Positions 1 through 8,147 of a stretch of 36,068 bases of DNA are shown piece after piece (within the stretch, counting starts at the first letter, position 1; every line of letters starts with the position of its first letter). The DNA is from Helicobacteraceae bacterium. Its GTDB lineage: Bacteria > Campylobacterota > Campylobacteria > Campylobacterales > Sulfurimonadaceae. Location: positions 1-36,068 of the forward strand of contig JAGGTH010000090.1 in the NCBI GenBank assembly GCA_021163845.1, in the 5' to 3' direction. Position numbers and translations under genes: made by a program. Under the pieces are notes generated by a model that made no database searches, had not been told where the DNA came from, and was given only the letters and a program-made list of their open reading frames with translations.

Positions 1-96
1 ATGGTCAAAGGTGAGGTGGTCGCAAATCTCAATGAAGATGAACTCGTGGATCGCTTTGTAAGCGAAGTTGAAACCATGGCAAACAAAGGTGAATAA
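1..96 (+). CDS. C-terminal fragment of an unidentified protein upstream of dnaB
   Basis: Reading frame 1 is open from the window edge to a TAA at 94-96, giving 31 residues ending VETMANKGE. The TAA shares its last A with the dnaB ATG (TAATG), so the gene is translationally linked to dnaB. The sequence AAAGGTGA inside its last codons is a plausible ribosome binding site for dnaB. The Met at position 1 is probably internal. The fragment is acidic and helical-looking, and too short for me to assign to a family. Confidence 0.6.
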   Translation: MVKGEVVANLNEDELVDRFVSEVETMANKGE

Positions 97-2480
97 TGCA
101 AGATAATCTCTACAACCTAGCGTTTGAGCGCTCGATCCTCAGCTCTATCGTCTTTGAGCCAAGCCAGTTTGATGATCTGAGCACGCAACTCAAAAAAGAT
201 GATTTTTATCTCCCTGCACACCAAGATATTTTTGCCGCAATGACGCGACTCTTTCAAAAAGATGAGCCGATCGATGAGGAGTTTATCAAAAAAGAGCTCA
301 GCAAAGCCAAAAAATTTGATGAACAAGTGCTCTTAGAGATCTTATCAGCCAACCCGATCTCCAACACTAGAGCCTATATCAACGAGATCAGAGACAAGTC
401 ACTCAAGCGCCATCTCCTCACGCTCACCACAGAGATCAAGCGTGTCACAGTCGAAGAGGAGCTTCCAAGTGCAGAGGTGATCGATATTGTAGAGAAAAAG
501 CTCTACGAGATCACCCAAGACAACCAAACAAGCGACTTCAAAGACTCCCCGACGATGACCTACGACACAATGGAGTACATCAAAGAGATGAAAGCGCGTG
601 GAAACAGCGTACTCGTAGGTGTTGACACAGGTTTTCATGAGCTCAATAAAATGACCACAGGTTTTGGAAAAGGGGATCTTGTCATTATCGCAGCTCGCCC
701 TGCGATGGGGAAATGTCTCGGTCTTGGCACCAAGGTAGTGATGTATGATGGCACACTCAAAAATGTCGAAGATGTACAAGTGGGCGATCAGCTCATGGGT
801 GATGATTCTACCCCGCGTAATGTACTCTCACTCGCTCGTGGACGTGAAAAAATGTACTGGGTGCGCCAAAATAAGGGAATAGACTACCGTGTAAACGAGA
901 GCCATATCCTCTCACTCAAACGCAGTCGTAACGAAGGCAAACACAAACACGGAGATGTGTTAAATATCAATGTCAAAGAGTATCTCGAAACGTCAAATAA
1001 GTTTAAAACGAACTACAAAGGCTACAAAGTAGCTATTGATTTTGCACCTCATCCACTCGAAATAGAGCCCTACTTTTTAGGTCTTTGGCTCGGTGATGGG
1101 CATAGCTCAAGTGTCAATATCACCACGCAAGACAAAGAGATCATCGAGTACCTTAAAGAATATGCCGACACTTCCCTGCAAACAACATTACGCAAACTCG
1201 GAGTTTTAAACAACAAACATATTCCGCACCATTTTTTACAAAACTCCAAAGAGCATAGACTCGCTCTATTGGCAGGGCTTATTGACAGCGATGGCTACTA
1301 TGACAAAAAGTTTAACGTCTTTGAGATCGTACAAAAAGAGGAGCGCTTAACGCGTCAAATCAAGCTTCTTGCAGATTCTCTTGGCTTTCGTGTCTCACTT
1401 AAAACAAAAAAAGCGCGTATTAAAAAGATTGGCTACGAATGTGATGTCTATCGCCTTAGAATTGTAGGAGATCTCGACGCTATCCCCACAAAAATAAAGC
1501 GCAAAAAAGCTCGCGCCCTCAAAGCAGTGCGAGATGTGAAACATACGGGGATTCAAGTGGAGTATGACAAAGTGGATGATTATTACGGTTTTACCATCGA
1601 TGGAAATCACCTCTTTTTACTCGAAGATATGACAGTTACACACAATACATCTTTCATTTTAAACACCGTCAATAGCCTTATTACAAGCGGTAAAGGGGTG
1701 GCGTTTTTCTCGCTTGAGATGCCTGCGGAGCAGTTGATGTTGCGTTTGCTCTCTATTCAGACCTCTATCCCTTTGCAAAAGCTTCGTGTGGGGGATATGA
1801 ACGATGACCAATGGACGAACCTCAACAACGCAATTGACAAGATGAACACAGCAAAACTCTTTGTCGATGACCAAGGGAGTGTCAATATTAACCAACTGCG
1901 CTCCAAACTGCGTAAGCTCAAAAACCAACATCCAGAGATTGAGATCGCGGTGATCGATTATCTCCAGATCATGCAGGGAATCGGGAATCAAGACAGACAC
2001 TTGCAAGTCTCTGAGATCTCACGGGGTCTTAAGATGCTCGCACGTGAGCTCAACATCCCAATTGTCGCACTCTCTCAGCTCAACCGTGGACTAGAGAGCC
2101 GTAATGATAAACGCCCGATGCTCAGCGATATTCGTGAGTCGGGTTCAATCGAGCAAGATGCCGATATCATCCTCTTTGTCTACCGCGATGATGTCTACCT
2201 CTACAAAGAGGAAAAAGAGCGTGAAAAAGCTGCTAAGGCTGAGGGCAAAGAGTTTACCTCTACCTACATAGAAAAAGAGGAGGAGGACGCTGAGATCATT
2301 ATCGGAAAACAGCGGAATGGTCCTACAGGACACGTCAAGCTCGTGTTCCAGAAAAAACTCACCCGCTTTGTGGATGCGCCTAGTTTTGCTAAGGGGGTAG
2401 AGACAGTCTATGAAAATGTCGACACACGCTCTGCAAACGTAGATGTGGGCGAATCATCGGTCTCGATGCCGACACTCTAG
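96..2480 (+). CDS. dnaB: Replicative DNA helicase DnaB precursor, intein-containing
   Basis: DnaB is the hexameric ATP-driven helicase that unwinds DNA at the replication fork. The 794-residue product has an N-terminal DnaB domain (about 1-110) and a RecA-like ATPase domain. The P-loop is interrupted: the first part, ARPAMGK, ends at Lys206, and the extein resumes at Thr518 with TSFILN. A 311-residue intein (207-517) lies between. Removing it leaves 483 residues, the usual DnaB length. Walker B is IDYLQ with Asp621, and the conserved SQLNRGLE and SGSIEQDADIILF motifs follow at about 660-695. The C-terminal tail beyond about 760 looks disordered. It is followed with no gap by comEC; a dnaB-comEC pair is, from memory, also found in Helicobacter. 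The helicase cannot hydrolyse ATP until the intein is spliced out. The identity is certain. Confidence 0.98.
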   Translation: MQDNLYNLAFERSILSSIVFEPSQFDDLSTQLKKDDFYLPAHQDIFAAMTRLFQKDEPIDEEFIKKELSKAKKFDEQVLLEILSANPISNTRAYINEIRDKSLKRHLLTLTTEIKRVTVEEELPSAEVIDIVEKKLYEITQDNQTSDFKDSPTMTYDTMEYIKEMKARGNSVLVGVDTGFHELNKMTTGFGKGDLVIIAARPAMGKCLGLGTKVVMYDGTLKNVEDVQVGDQLMGDDSTPRNVLSLARGREKMYWVRQNKGIDYRVNESHILSLKRSRNEGKHKHGDVLNINVKEYLETSNKFKTNYKGYKVAIDFAPHPLEIEPYFLGLWLGDGHSSSVNITTQDKEIIEYLKEYADTSLQTTLRKLGVLNNKHIPHHFLQNSKEHRLALLAGLIDSDGYYDKKFNVFEIVQKEERLTRQIKLLADSLGFRVSLKTKKARIKKIGYECDVYRLRIVGDLDAIPTKIKRKKARALKAVRDVKHTGIQVEYDKVDDYYGFTIDGNHLFLLEDMTVTHNTSFILNTVNSLITSGKGVAFFSLEMPAEQLMLRLLSIQTSIPLQKLRVGDMNDDQWTNLNNAIDKMNTAKLFVDDQGSVNINQLRSKLRKLKNQHPEIEIAVIDYLQIMQGIGNQDRHLQVSEISRGLKMLARELNIPIVALSQLNRGLESRNDKRPMLSDIRESGSIEQDADIILFVYRDDVYLYKEEKEREKAAKAEGKEFTSTYIEKEEEDAEIIIGKQRNGPTGHVKLVFQKKLTRFVDAPSFAKGVETVYENVDTRSANVDVGESSVSMPTL
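714..1646 (+). mobile_element. DnaB P-loop intein with LAGLIDADG homing endonuclease
   Basis: This is an in-frame protein intron of 311 residues. The splicing blocks are visible: block A begins at the nucleophile Cys207 (CLGLGTKVVMYDGT), block B is VNESHILSL (266-274, His270), and blocks F/G run from YYGFTIDGNH to VTHN, with penultimate His516, terminal Asn517 and Thr518 as the +1 extein residue. Endonuclease block C is FLGLWLGDG (327-335, Asp334) and block E is LLAGLIDSDG (391-400, Asp399), with KHIPHHFL between them and a block H-like RQIKLLADSLGF (420-431) after. Both catalytic aspartates are present, so neither splicing nor homing looks degenerate. The insertion point lies between Lys and Thr of Walker A, a class of site used by many inteins. 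Its codon use looks similar to that of the flanking dnaB. Confidence 0.96.
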
Positions 2481-3764
2481 ATGGCTCTGGAAAAACTCTC
2501 GCTTTTTACAAGCAAAAAAGAGTTTTTCACCCTTCTTGCCCTTTTGGCAACGATTCTTTTTTATTCCCTTCTTATCGAATACCACACCTATAAAGATCTC
2601 AAATATTTTGACTACACCATTGTCGATGCGACCGTTTTAAGCCAGTACAAAAAAACAAAAACATCCGAGAGTGGCATCACAAGGCGCTATCATATTCTCA
2701 AACTCAAAGCAGATGCTGGCTATATTTTTTATACCAACCGTGCTCTTGATTTTGAAGATGTCAAAGGGAAAAAACTTCAACTCATGCTATGGCCACAAGA
2801 TCTTGATTTTAAAAGCTACATGCGAAGTTTTTATGGCTATAGCAGAGTACTGAGCATTGAGCACAACCTCAGCCTCAAAGAGCGGCTTGAGCACTCTATA
2901 GAGGAGCTTCACCCAAACGAGGATATCGCCACTATCTACAAAGCACTCTACCTCGCCACACCTATGAGCTACAAACTCTATTCTGTGGCTTCAAATCTTG
3001 GGATCTCCCATCTTTTTGCCCTGAGTGGATTCCACTTAGGAGTTCTTGGTTTCGTCCTCTTTTTTCTTTTTAAATACCCTTACAAATTTTTACAAAACAG
3101 ATATTTTCCCCACCGAAGCTACAAGCTTGATTCTTTTGTTTTTGTAAGTGTCACCCTTTTGTGTTATCTTCTTTTTTTGGAAGCTCCTGCTTCGCTTTTA
3201 CGTGCTTTTGTGATGCTTGTGCTTGGATTTTTTCTTTATGATAGAGGCTATAAGATCATCTCAATGCAAACGCTTTTGCTCACAGTGCTTTTGATCCTCA
3301 GCTTTTTTCCACGCCTCTTTTTTGCTCTTGGATTTTGGCTGAGTGTAGCGGGGGTATTTTACATTTTCTTATTTTTACTTTACTTCAAGCATCTCTCTAC
3401 TTTGAAGCAATTTTTACTCATTCCATTTTGGGTCTATCTAATGATGCTCCCCTACTCGTTATATATCTTTGAGAACTTTAGCTTCTATCATCCCCTCTCG
3501 ATACTTTGGACAACTCTTTTTACCCTCTTTTATCCGCTGAGTATTTTCTTGCATCTTTTTGGTTTTGCAGATGGGCTTGATTTTGCTTTAGAGCGTTTGC
3601 TAGAACTTGGAGAAGAGTCTTGGGATGTAAGGATCTCAGCCTATCTTTTTTACATCTACATCCTAAGCTCTCTTTTGAGTATTCGTATGAAGCTTTGGAT
3701 GTGGGTGAGTCTTGCTATGGCAAGTGGTGTTTTTCTTTACACTTTTTTTGGAGTCTCTTTTTGA
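2481..3764 (+). CDS. comEC: ComEC/Rec2-family competence membrane protein (short form)
   Basis: ComEC forms the inner-membrane channel that imports single-stranded DNA during natural transformation. The 427-residue protein has an N-terminal membrane segment (about 14-31), a soluble stretch, then many hydrophobic helices from about 165 onward. The competence-domain signature ISHLFALSGFHLG lies near 175-187, and EAPASLLRAFVMLVLGFF follows near 235-252. It lacks the C-terminal metallo-beta-lactamase domain of long ComEC proteins, like the roughly 430-residue epsilonproteobacterial forms. The ATG directly follows the dnaB TAG with no gap, so it depends on the dnaB transcript. Its last 28 nt overlap the 3' end of the convergent yihY-like gene. 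Confidence 0.9.
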   Translation: MALEKLSLFTSKKEFFTLLALLATILFYSLLIEYHTYKDLKYFDYTIVDATVLSQYKKTKTSESGITRRYHILKLKADAGYIFYTNRALDFEDVKGKKLQLMLWPQDLDFKSYMRSFYGYSRVLSIEHNLSLKERLEHSIEELHPNEDIATIYKALYLATPMSYKLYSVASNLGISHLFALSGFHLGVLGFVLFFLFKYPYKFLQNRYFPHRSYKLDSFVFVSVTLLCYLLFLEAPASLLRAFVMLVLGFFLYDRGYKIISMQTLLLTVLLILSFFPRLFFALGFWLSVAGVFYIFLFLLYFKHLSTLKQFLLIPFWVYLMMLPYSLYIFENFSFYHPLSILWTTLFTLFYPLSIFLHLFGFADGLDFALERLLELGEESWDVRISAYLFYIYILSSLLSIRMKLWMWVSLAMASGVFLYTFFGVSF

Positions 3765-4579
3765 TTTTCTTTGAAATAACTATCGAGCATTGAGCAGAGT
3801 TTGAGCCCATAGATAAAGATGATCCACGAAACATAGATCCATAAAAACAAAAAGATCAAAATAGAAAAAGAACCATAAATCGTCGCGTATGCTTTGTTAT
3901 AAAACACATAATAGACAAAGCCGCTTTTAGAGAGCGAAAAGATGATAGCCACCACAAAAGAGGCAAGTGCTGTTGCTTTTTTAGCGATCTTGGTGTTGGC
4001 ACTGATCTGATAGATCAAAAAGAAAAGCCCCCAAGTGATGATATACGGGATAAGTTCTGCGACTGAATAACCAAAAGTATAGACATTTGACTCCACCACA
4101 CTCGCCAAGCGCGCACTCATATAAAACGAGACTCCAAGTGCGATGGGGGTGAGTGTGAGCATCGTCCAGTAGGTAGTGATCGACTCCCACAAACTTCTTG
4201 GTTTTGCATCAAAGATCTTGTTAGCGATATATTCAAAGTTTTTGAAAAACAAAAGGGATGCAACAAGTACCATCACCAAGCTCATTACCCCCATTTTTGC
4301 AGAGTTTTCTAAAAATCCATCAATATATTTTATCATCGACTCAGAATTGACCGGCATAAGGTTAGAGAAGATAAACTCTTTGATATGGACATAATACTCT
4401 TCAAAACTAGGAAGGGATGTAAGGAGTGTCATCATGATAAGCAGAAGTGGGATGATACTAAAGATGGTGTAAAAGCTCAGACTCGCGGCAAAAAGGGTAA
4501 GTTCCTTATCGACAAAGGCACTGATAAACTCTTTAATATATCTAAAAATCTTTTTGAGTTTTGCTTTGTCGAGTTGCAT
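3737..4579 (-). CDS. YihY/BrkB-family inner membrane protein (formerly 'ribonuclease BN')
   Basis: This 280-residue polytopic protein has six hydrophobic segments. It carries family-typical features such as LTLFAASLSFYTIFSIIPLLLI near the N terminus and FLFLWIYVSWIIFIYGLKLCSMLD near the C terminus. YihY/BrkB proteins have been annotated as tRNA-processing RNase BN, but that activity belongs to another enzyme (Rbn/ElaC) and the molecular role of YihY remains unclear; transport or envelope functions are proposed. It is the last gene of a minus-strand set pgbA-like, glcD, yihY. A 76-nt gap to glcD is largely filled by a palindromic repeat at 4602-4652. The gene order resembles Cj1211-Cj1214 of C. 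jejuni as I recall it. The family call is firm; the function is not. Confidence 0.88.
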   Translation of the reverse strand: MQLDKAKLKKIFRYIKEFISAFVDKELTLFAASLSFYTIFSIIPLLLIMMTLLTSLPSFEEYYVHIKEFIFSNLMPVNSESMIKYIDGFLENSAKMGVMSLVMVLVASLLFFKNFEYIANKIFDAKPRSLWESITTYWTMLTLTPIALGVSFYMSARLASVVESNVYTFGYSVAELIPYIITWGLFFLIYQISANTKIAKKATALASFVVAIIFSLSKSGFVYYVFYNKAYATIYGSFSILIFLFLWIYVSWIIFIYGLKLCSMLDSYFKENQKETPKKV

Positions 4580-4601
4580 CTTTTTACCCCTTGTCCTTTG
4601 T

Positions 4602-4652
4602 ACGGACTGAAGTCCGTGTTACAAACCTCGTAACACAGGCTTTAGCCTGTAA
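4602..4652. repeat. Bipartite palindromic repeat, copy 1 (glcD-yihY gap)
   Basis: The 51-nt element has three inverted repeats in series: ACGGACT-GA-AGTCCGT, then GTTAC/GTAAC around a 7-nt spacer, then ACAGGCT-TT-AGCCTGT. A second copy in the same orientation lies at 10240-10297 inside priA. The two copies differ only in the dinucleotide loops of the hairpins and in the central spacer (7 versus 14 nt). It fills most of the 76-nt space between the glcD stop and the yihY start. The form, short hairpins with 7-bp stems and 2-nt loops, resembles REP/BIME elements mobilised by RAYT transposases; no such transposase is in the window. Confidence 0.88.
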
Positions 4653-4655
4653 GTT

Positions 4656-6041
4656 TTACTCCAAGCCCATCTTTGCAGGATTTAAAATATTATTTGGATC
4701 AAAAGCTTTTTTGATCGATTTGAAAAGCGCCATCTCCTCAGGGGTAAATGCCATCGACATATATGGCGCTTTTGCAAGCCCAATACCGTGTTCGCCACTG
4801 AGTGTTCCACCCAGATCAATTGTCGCTTGAAACACCTCTTCGATCGCTTGGTAGGCAATTTTTACTTGCTCAGGATCAGATCCATCTACCATTACATTTG
4901 TGTGAACATTTCCATCACCCGTATGCCCAAAGCATGGGATCTTCACATTATATTTATCCGCGATCGCATAAAATTTTTCGAGTAGTTCAGGGAGTACTGC
5001 ACGCGGTACTGTGACATCTTCATTGAGCTTTTTACTTCCATAGACACTCAGCGCAGGGGATGCGTTACGACGTGCAAACCAGATATCTTTTGCCTCTTGG
5101 TCATCTTTTGCAATTTTGAACTCGCTACATCCGTTCTCACGAAACACTTTTTCTATTTGTGCGAGCTGGAAGTCAAGATCTTGCTCGAGATTCCCATCTA
5201 CATCCGTAACAAGCAGCGCACCAGCATCTACAGGCAAGCCTTTGTGAAAGGTCTCTTCCACTGCACGTATCGTAAGATTGTCCAAAAACTCCATCGCAAC
5301 GGGAGTGATCCCGCTTGCCATCGTTTTATAAACTGCTTCCATCGCATCGTGTACAGTTGGGAAGATCCCCATCGCTGTTTTTGTCATCTTTGGTTTTGGG
5401 ATCAGCTTGAGGGTGATTTCAGAGAGCACTGCTAAGGTTCCTTCACTCGCGATCAAAATACCACTGATATTATAGCCCGCAACATCCTTGATAGTACGTT
5501 TTCCAGCCTTGATAATATCACCGTTTGGCAACACCGCTCGCGTTGCCATGACGTAATCTTTAGTGATCCCGTATTTTGCGGCGCGCATTCCACCTGCGTT
5601 TTCACTTACATTCCCACCGATCGTAGAGTACTCTTGACTCGCAGGGTCTGGCGGATAGAAAAGTCCCACCTCTTCGACCGCACGTTGCAAGTCCATATTG
5701 ATAAGACCAGGTTGCACTACTGCGACCATATTTTTCATATCGATCTCTAAGATCTTGTTCATATGCTTTTCAAATGCCAAAACGATCCCACCACTACTAG
5801 GGAGGGCTCCACCTGTAAAACCACTTCCAGCCCCACGAGGCACGATCACAATGCGATGTTCGTTACAGTATTTGAGTATCGCTGAGATATCCTCTTCATT
5901 TCTTGGAAAAACCACCGCATCAGGCTCAAAACGCTCACGCGTTGCGTCGTAAGAATACGCAATAAGGTGTGCTTTATCACTATAGATATTTTCATCACCC
6001 ACTATGCTTGCAAAATGTTTTAAATGTTTTTGATCTATCAT
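4656..6041 (-). CDS. glcD: FAD-linked oxidase, GlcD / D-lactate dehydrogenase type
   Basis: A 461-residue flavoprotein that oxidises a 2-hydroxy acid (glycolate or D-lactate; the substrate cannot be told from sequence). The PCMH-type FAD-binding domain occupies about 1-220, with VPRGAGSGFTGGAL (67-80), PPDPASQ (130-136) and IGGNVSENAGGMRAAKYG (141-158). The C-terminal FAD-oxidase domain carries the metal-binding HTGDGNVH (His373 and His380) and GEHGIG (Glu417, His418). The length fits the GlcD family. Only 3 nt separate its ATG from the stop codon of the upstream pgbA-like gene, so the two are cotranscribed. Neighbouring iron-sulfur (GlcF-like) or GlcE genes are absent, so it may act alone or with a partner encoded elsewhere. 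Confidence 0.92.
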   Translation of the reverse strand: MIDQKHLKHFASIVGDENIYSDKAHLIAYSYDATRERFEPDAVVFPRNEEDISAILKYCNEHRIVIVPRGAGSGFTGGALPSSGGIVLAFEKHMNKILEIDMKNMVAVVQPGLINMDLQRAVEEVGLFYPPDPASQEYSTIGGNVSENAGGMRAAKYGITKDYVMATRAVLPNGDIIKAGKRTIKDVAGYNISGILIASEGTLAVLSEITLKLIPKPKMTKTAMGIFPTVHDAMEAVYKTMASGITPVAMEFLDNLTIRAVEETFHKGLPVDAGALLVTDVDGNLEQDLDFQLAQIEKVFRENGCSEFKIAKDDQEAKDIWFARRNASPALSVYGSKKLNEDVTVPRAVLPELLEKFYAIADKYNVKIPCFGHTGDGNVHTNVMVDGSDPEQVKIAYQAIEEVFQATIDLGGTLSGEHGIGLAKAPYMSMAFTPEEMALFKSIKKAFDPNNILNPAKMGLE

Positions 6042-6044
6042 TTT

Positions 6045-6845
6045 CTATCCCTTTATCTCAAACTTTTCTAGTAAAAAATGGAGTTTCTCATCAGAGTTTT
6101 TTATCTTCTCATAGAGTATTTTATTCTCTTTATTATACTTGACTAAAAGCTCATAATAGTGAGGTGCATACTCCTCAAGTCTATCGCTTCCCTCACCCCA
6201 CCAAGCTGCGTCAATATTTTCAACGCGTGTATAAAATGGTAGCACTACATCCGAGGCTACTTGTTCGAGTGGTGCATCGGAGATATTGAGAATCTTTAAA
6301 CTTTTGATATCTACCGTGTATAAAAGCTTATCAAGATAAAGGAACACAAGTCCGATAGAGAGTGTTTTGCTGAGATCTTCGAAATCACTTTTGATAGGTG
6401 TCGGGTGTCCATTAAAAGATAAGATCGTCGCAAAGATGTCTGGATGTACCCACTCAAGCGTCTCTACACTACGTGTAACTCTGTAGTAGATCTCTTCTGT
6501 AGGAGCGACCAAAAAGCCTCTGTTGTAAGCATACGGTAAAACTGCTGTATCACCCACTTGTACTTTCCATTTCCCTTTTGGAAGGGCATTGTTTGTCAGA
6601 GAATCAAAATCACTCACTTTCAAAACAGCACGTTTCGTCTCTGGATCAAAACTCTCAACCACTGCGTTTTTTAAGATACTATGACGCTCTGATGCTAGCT
6701 CATGGATGATAAAACCACTCACGCCAACGTCGATCTTATCGATCTCTACAGTTACTCTCTCATCCTCTACACTCACGATGGGTGCTTTGATGCCTGCCCC
6801 AAAAAGTTCTAGGAGCAAAAAGAGCCAAATTACTATATATTTCAT
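6045..6845 (-). CDS. Exported protein with a PgbA N-terminal-like domain
   Basis: The 266-residue product has a short N-terminal hydrophobic segment (about 3-15) consistent with a signal peptide, then a beta-rich region (about 20-130) and a more helical, charged C-terminal part. I match it to the plasminogen-binding protein PgbA N-terminal family from overall sequence and from its place directly upstream of glcD, as with H. pylori HP0508/HP0509 and C. jejuni Cj1214c/Cj1213c. H. pylori PgbA binds host plasminogen through C-terminal lysines on a longer, lysine-rich tail. This protein is shorter and ends EIKG, so host plasminogen binding is unlikely. The likely location is periplasm or cell surface, and the function is unknown. 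Confidence 0.72.
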   Translation of the reverse strand: MKYIVIWLFLLLELFGAGIKAPIVSVEDERVTVEIDKIDVGVSGFIIHELASERHSILKNAVVESFDPETKRAVLKVSDFDSLTNNALPKGKWKVQVGDTAVLPYAYNRGFLVAPTEEIYYRVTRSVETLEWVHPDIFATILSFNGHPTPIKSDFEDLSKTLSIGLVFLYLDKLLYTVDIKSLKILNISDAPLEQVASDVVLPFYTRVENIDAAWWGEGSDRLEEYAPHYYELLVKYNKENKILYEKIKNSDEKLHFLLEKFEIKG

Positions 6846-6873
6846 CTCTACTTCTTTCTTATTGTTTAGTGCG

Positions 6874-6879
6874 ATTATA
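6874..6879 (-). promoter_or_regulatory. Candidate -10 box for the pgbA-like/glcD operon
   Basis: TATAAT on the minus strand, about 28 nt upstream of the ATG at 6845, in the 105-nt divergent gap before the M23 peptidase gene. Epsilonproteobacterial sigma-70 promoters usually have a clear -10 and a poor -35, and no -35 is obvious here. Confidence 0.45.
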
Positions 6880-6921
6880 TCAAACTAAGCCAAATTTTGA
6901 TAATGTTTCAAATCAATTTTT

Positions 6922-6927
6922 TATAAT
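6922..6927 (+). promoter_or_regulatory. Candidate -10 box for the M23 peptidase/Nudix pair
   Basis: TATAAT preceded by a T-rich run (CAATTTTT), 23 nt before the ATG at 6951. Transcription would start near 6934. A short Shine-Dalgarno-like AGG at 6940-6942 fits the start choice. Confidence 0.45.
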
Positions 6928-6950
6928 TTTTATTTGAATAGGTTTTTTTA

Positions 6951-8147
6951 ATGATACGATTTTTTTTCCTTTTATTCTTCTCTACACTCCTTTACTCCTC
7001 CCAAGTGGAACATTTTAGGTGGCTGAGCGGTGAGACCTACTTAGAATTTTTAGAAAAACATTCTCTTCCGCTCAAAACGCTCTACTATAACCTTGATGAT
7101 GACGATCAGATCCTTACAGCTGAGATGCGCTCAGGCGTAAATTGCCAAATACTTCGAGACAAAAAAAACACTATTTTACAAGTTCTTTTACCACTCAATG
7201 ACGAACTCCAAATCCATATCTATAAACAAAATGGCGACTACGCTTTTGAGGCGATCCCCATTATCAGTGAAACGCGCACCGAAGCATTTACACTGCAGAT
7301 CCAAAACTCCCCACACTACGACATCGTTCAAGCAACAGGTTCTATCAAACTCGCACAAATATTTGTCTCAAGCTTCAAAAATTCTCTTAACTTCAAAAAC
7401 GATATCCGCAAAGGGGATACCCTGGTAATGATCTATGAGCAAAAATACCGTTTGGGCAAGCCTTTTTCTATGCCCGAACTCAAAACTGCCATGATAGAGA
7501 TGAACAAAAAAACGCACTTTATCTACCTCAATGATGATGGGCGTTATTATGATGCAAAAGGGCATGAAGTTGAAGGATTTTTACTTGCAAATCCTGTCAG
7601 AGGTGCGCGCATCTCCTCTTATTTTACCAACAGACGCTTTCACCCCGTACTCAAAAAATGGAAAGCACACCTTGGAGTAGATTATGCAGCACGAAGCGGC
7701 ACCCCGATCGTAGCGGCAGGAAGTGGGCGTGTGATCTATTCATCACGAATGGGGAGCTATGGAAACCTTATCAAGATCCGTCACGATGATGGCTATGAGA
7801 CACGCTATGCACATCTTCGCTCTTTTCGCAAAGGGATCTACCGTGGCAAATATGTCAAAAAAGGGCAAACTATCGGCTATGTAGGGACAACTGGGCGCTC
7901 AACTGGACCACACCTACATTTTGAACTTCGCAAACATGGTCGTGCGATCAATCCTCTACGCGTCGTGCAAGTGACTACGAAAAAACTCACAGGAAATGAA
8001 CGCAAAGCATTTCTCACACTCAAAGAAAACTACGATCAAAGTCTTGCACTGCACTTAGAGAACAAAACACAATGTGTCAAACATCTCGACGCAAGTAATG
8101 TATGCTATTTCAACTACACCCGTGGGGTCGCTCAAAACAATGGCTAA
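6951..8147 (+). CDS. M23 metallopeptidase, Csd3/Pgp3/HdpA-type peptidoglycan hydrolase
   Basis: A 398-residue periplasmic zinc peptidase that trims peptidoglycan peptides (DD-carboxypeptidase/endopeptidase in the characterised homologues) and so influences cell shape. Residues 1-17 form a signal peptide. The LytM domain carries all zinc ligands and the general base: His240xxxAsp244 (HLGVD), His288 in TRYAHL, and His321-Leu-His323 in GPHLHFEL. The roughly 200 N-terminal residues match the inhibitory/domain-1 region of Csd3-like proteins in position. It lies divergent to the pgbA-like gene, as with HP0506 and Cj1215. Its stop overlaps the Nudix ATG by 8 nt (ATGGCTAA), so the two are translationally coupled. 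The assignment within M23 rests on gene order as well as sequence. Confidence 0.92.
   Translation: MIRFFFLLFFSTLLYSSQVEHFRWLSGETYLEFLEKHSLPLKTLYYNLDDDDQILTAEMRSGVNCQILRDKKNTILQVLLPLNDELQIHIYKQNGDYAFEAIPIISETRTEAFTLQIQNSPHYDIVQATGSIKLAQIFVSSFKNSLNFKNDIRKGDTLVMIYEQKYRLGKPFSMPELKTAMIEMNKKTHFIYLNDDGRYYDAKGHEVEGFLLANPVRGARISSYFTNRRFHPVLKKWKAHLGVDYAARSGTPIVAAGSGRVIYSSRMGSYGNLIKIRHDDGYETRYAHLRSFRKGIYRGKYVKKGQTIGYVGTTGRSTGPHLHFELRKHGRAINPLRVVQVTTKKLTGNERKAFLTLKENYDQSLALHLENKTQCVKHLDASNVCYFNYTRGVAQNNG

Noticed and set aside
399-779. 126-codon minus-strand open frame within dnaB
   Set aside because: It lies antisense to the certain dnaB reading frame, has no recognisable features and no ribosome site; a shadow frame.
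3737-4579. Naming the YihY-like protein as ribonuclease BN (rbn)
   Set aside because: That name arose from a misassignment; tRNA-processing RNase BN is the ElaC-type enzyme, so no symbol is given.
8074-8139. Upstream start for the Nudix gene
   Set aside because: It lies wholly inside the M23 peptidase coding region; the ATG in the 8-nt overlap is the usual coupled arrangement.
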